This document shows, one piece after another, positions 6,493-6,813 of a stretch of DNA of 6,813 bases (within the stretch, counting starts at the first letter, position 1; every line of letters starts with the position of its first letter). The stretch is from Thalassospiraceae bacterium (GTDB taxonomy: Bacteria; Pseudomonadota; Alphaproteobacteria; Rhodospirillales; Magnetovibrionaceae), in contig DAOVVL010000109.1 of NCBI GenBank assembly GCA_030637205.1, positions 1-6,813 on the forward strand. Reading direction: 5' to 3'. The notes under the pieces were generated by a model, which was given only the letters and a program-made list of their open reading frames with translations, ran no database searches and was not told the DNA's origin. Position numbers and translations under genes: made by a program.

Positions 6493-6813
6493 ATGTCCCC
6501 ATCTGAAATCCGTATTGCATCTTATAACCTGGAAAGCCTCGACGAGCCGCCCAAAGGGGGCGTGCGCATGCAAAGCCGCATTGATGTGCTGCGCCCGCAA
6601 CTAAACCGTTTGCGCGCCGACGTTTTGTGCCTGCAGGAAGTCAACGGCCAGGACGAGGCAGACGGAACCCGCAGCCTGCGCGCGCTTAATCAGATAATCG
6701 AAGGCACCATTTATGAAAACTACCACCGCGTTCACACGCTTAGCCCATCGGGCAAAGGGGCGCGTGATCGCCATAATCTGGTGACGTTGACGCGCTTTCC
6801 CATTACCGGCCAC
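6493..6813 (+). CDS. Endonuclease/exonuclease/phosphatase-family protein, N-terminal part
   Basis: The reading frame stays open for 107 codons from the ATG at 6493 to the right edge. It begins MSPSEIRIASYNLESL, the opening strand and Asn (Asn12) of the DNase I-like metal-dependent hydrolase fold. It continues with RADVLCLQEVN, whose Glu49 is the usual metal-binding glutamate. HNLVTLTRFPI (94-104) matches the typical GNAILSRFPI-like strand. The catalytic His/Asp motifs of the C-terminal half lie beyond the window. Substrates in this superfamily range from DNA to phosphoinositides and other phosphodiesters, so none can be assigned. There is no signal peptide, so it is probably cytosolic. The start is 26 bases after the kinase stop with no obvious ribosome site, and cotranscription with the kinase is plausible. 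Confidence 0.82.
   Translation, partial: MSPSEIRIASYNLESLDEPPKGGVRMQSRIDVLRPQLNRLRADVLCLQEVNGQDEADGTRSLRALNQIIEGTIYENYHRVHTLSPSGKGARDRHNLVTLTRFPITGH

Noticed and set aside
1..6813. Search for mobile elements, CRISPR arrays, tRNA or rRNA genes and phage genes
   Set aside because: No regularly spaced repeats, terminal inverted repeats, transposase or integrase motifs or tRNA-like folds were recognised by eye.

Overview
The window looks like a piece of a chromosome from a free-living alphaproteobacterium, probably a Rhodospirillales-like or related marine/soil lineage. The grounds are the moderately high G+C, the argH-lptM-lysA gene order with a divergent TlpA-type thioredoxin, and a histidine kinase whose catalytic core resembles the alphaproteobacterial PleC/DivJ type. 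The lineage is an inference from gene content and protein style; there is no rRNA or other direct marker.

Left half, minus strand (1-2811): a compact run in the order argH, lptM, lysA. argH (argininosuccinate lyase) ends one base before the start of a 49-residue lipoprotein with the LptM signature. After 47 bases comes lysA (diaminopimelate decarboxylase), which runs off the left edge with only its C-terminal tail missing. The spacing suggests one transcript that joins the last step of arginine synthesis, an outer-membrane LPS-assembly accessory and the last step of lysine synthesis.

Middle, plus strand (2898-3569): a membrane-anchored periplasmic TlpA/ResA-like thioredoxin with a WCVPC active site is transcribed divergently from argH. 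The shared 86-base spacer must hold both promoters, but no convincing -35/-10 pair can be read in it. A 197-base non-coding stretch follows (3570-3766) and contains a weak terminator-like hairpin.

Right half, plus strand (3767-6466): an 899-residue soluble histidine kinase with five consecutive PAS-type sensor modules, a HisKA domain and a HATPase domain. Its fourth PAS module aligns without gaps, from memory, with the heme PAS domain of FixL. It keeps the proximal heme histidine (His463) and the distal arginine (Arg483), so this may be an undescribed oxygen- or gas-sensing kinase that is not an orthologue of FixL. No response regulator lies in the window. A gene of the endonuclease/exonuclease/phosphatase superfamily begins 26 bases downstream and is cut by the right edge.

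There is no sign of mobile elements, CRISPR arrays, tRNA or rRNA. Most of the window is ordinary housekeeping. The kinase is the part most worth a second look.
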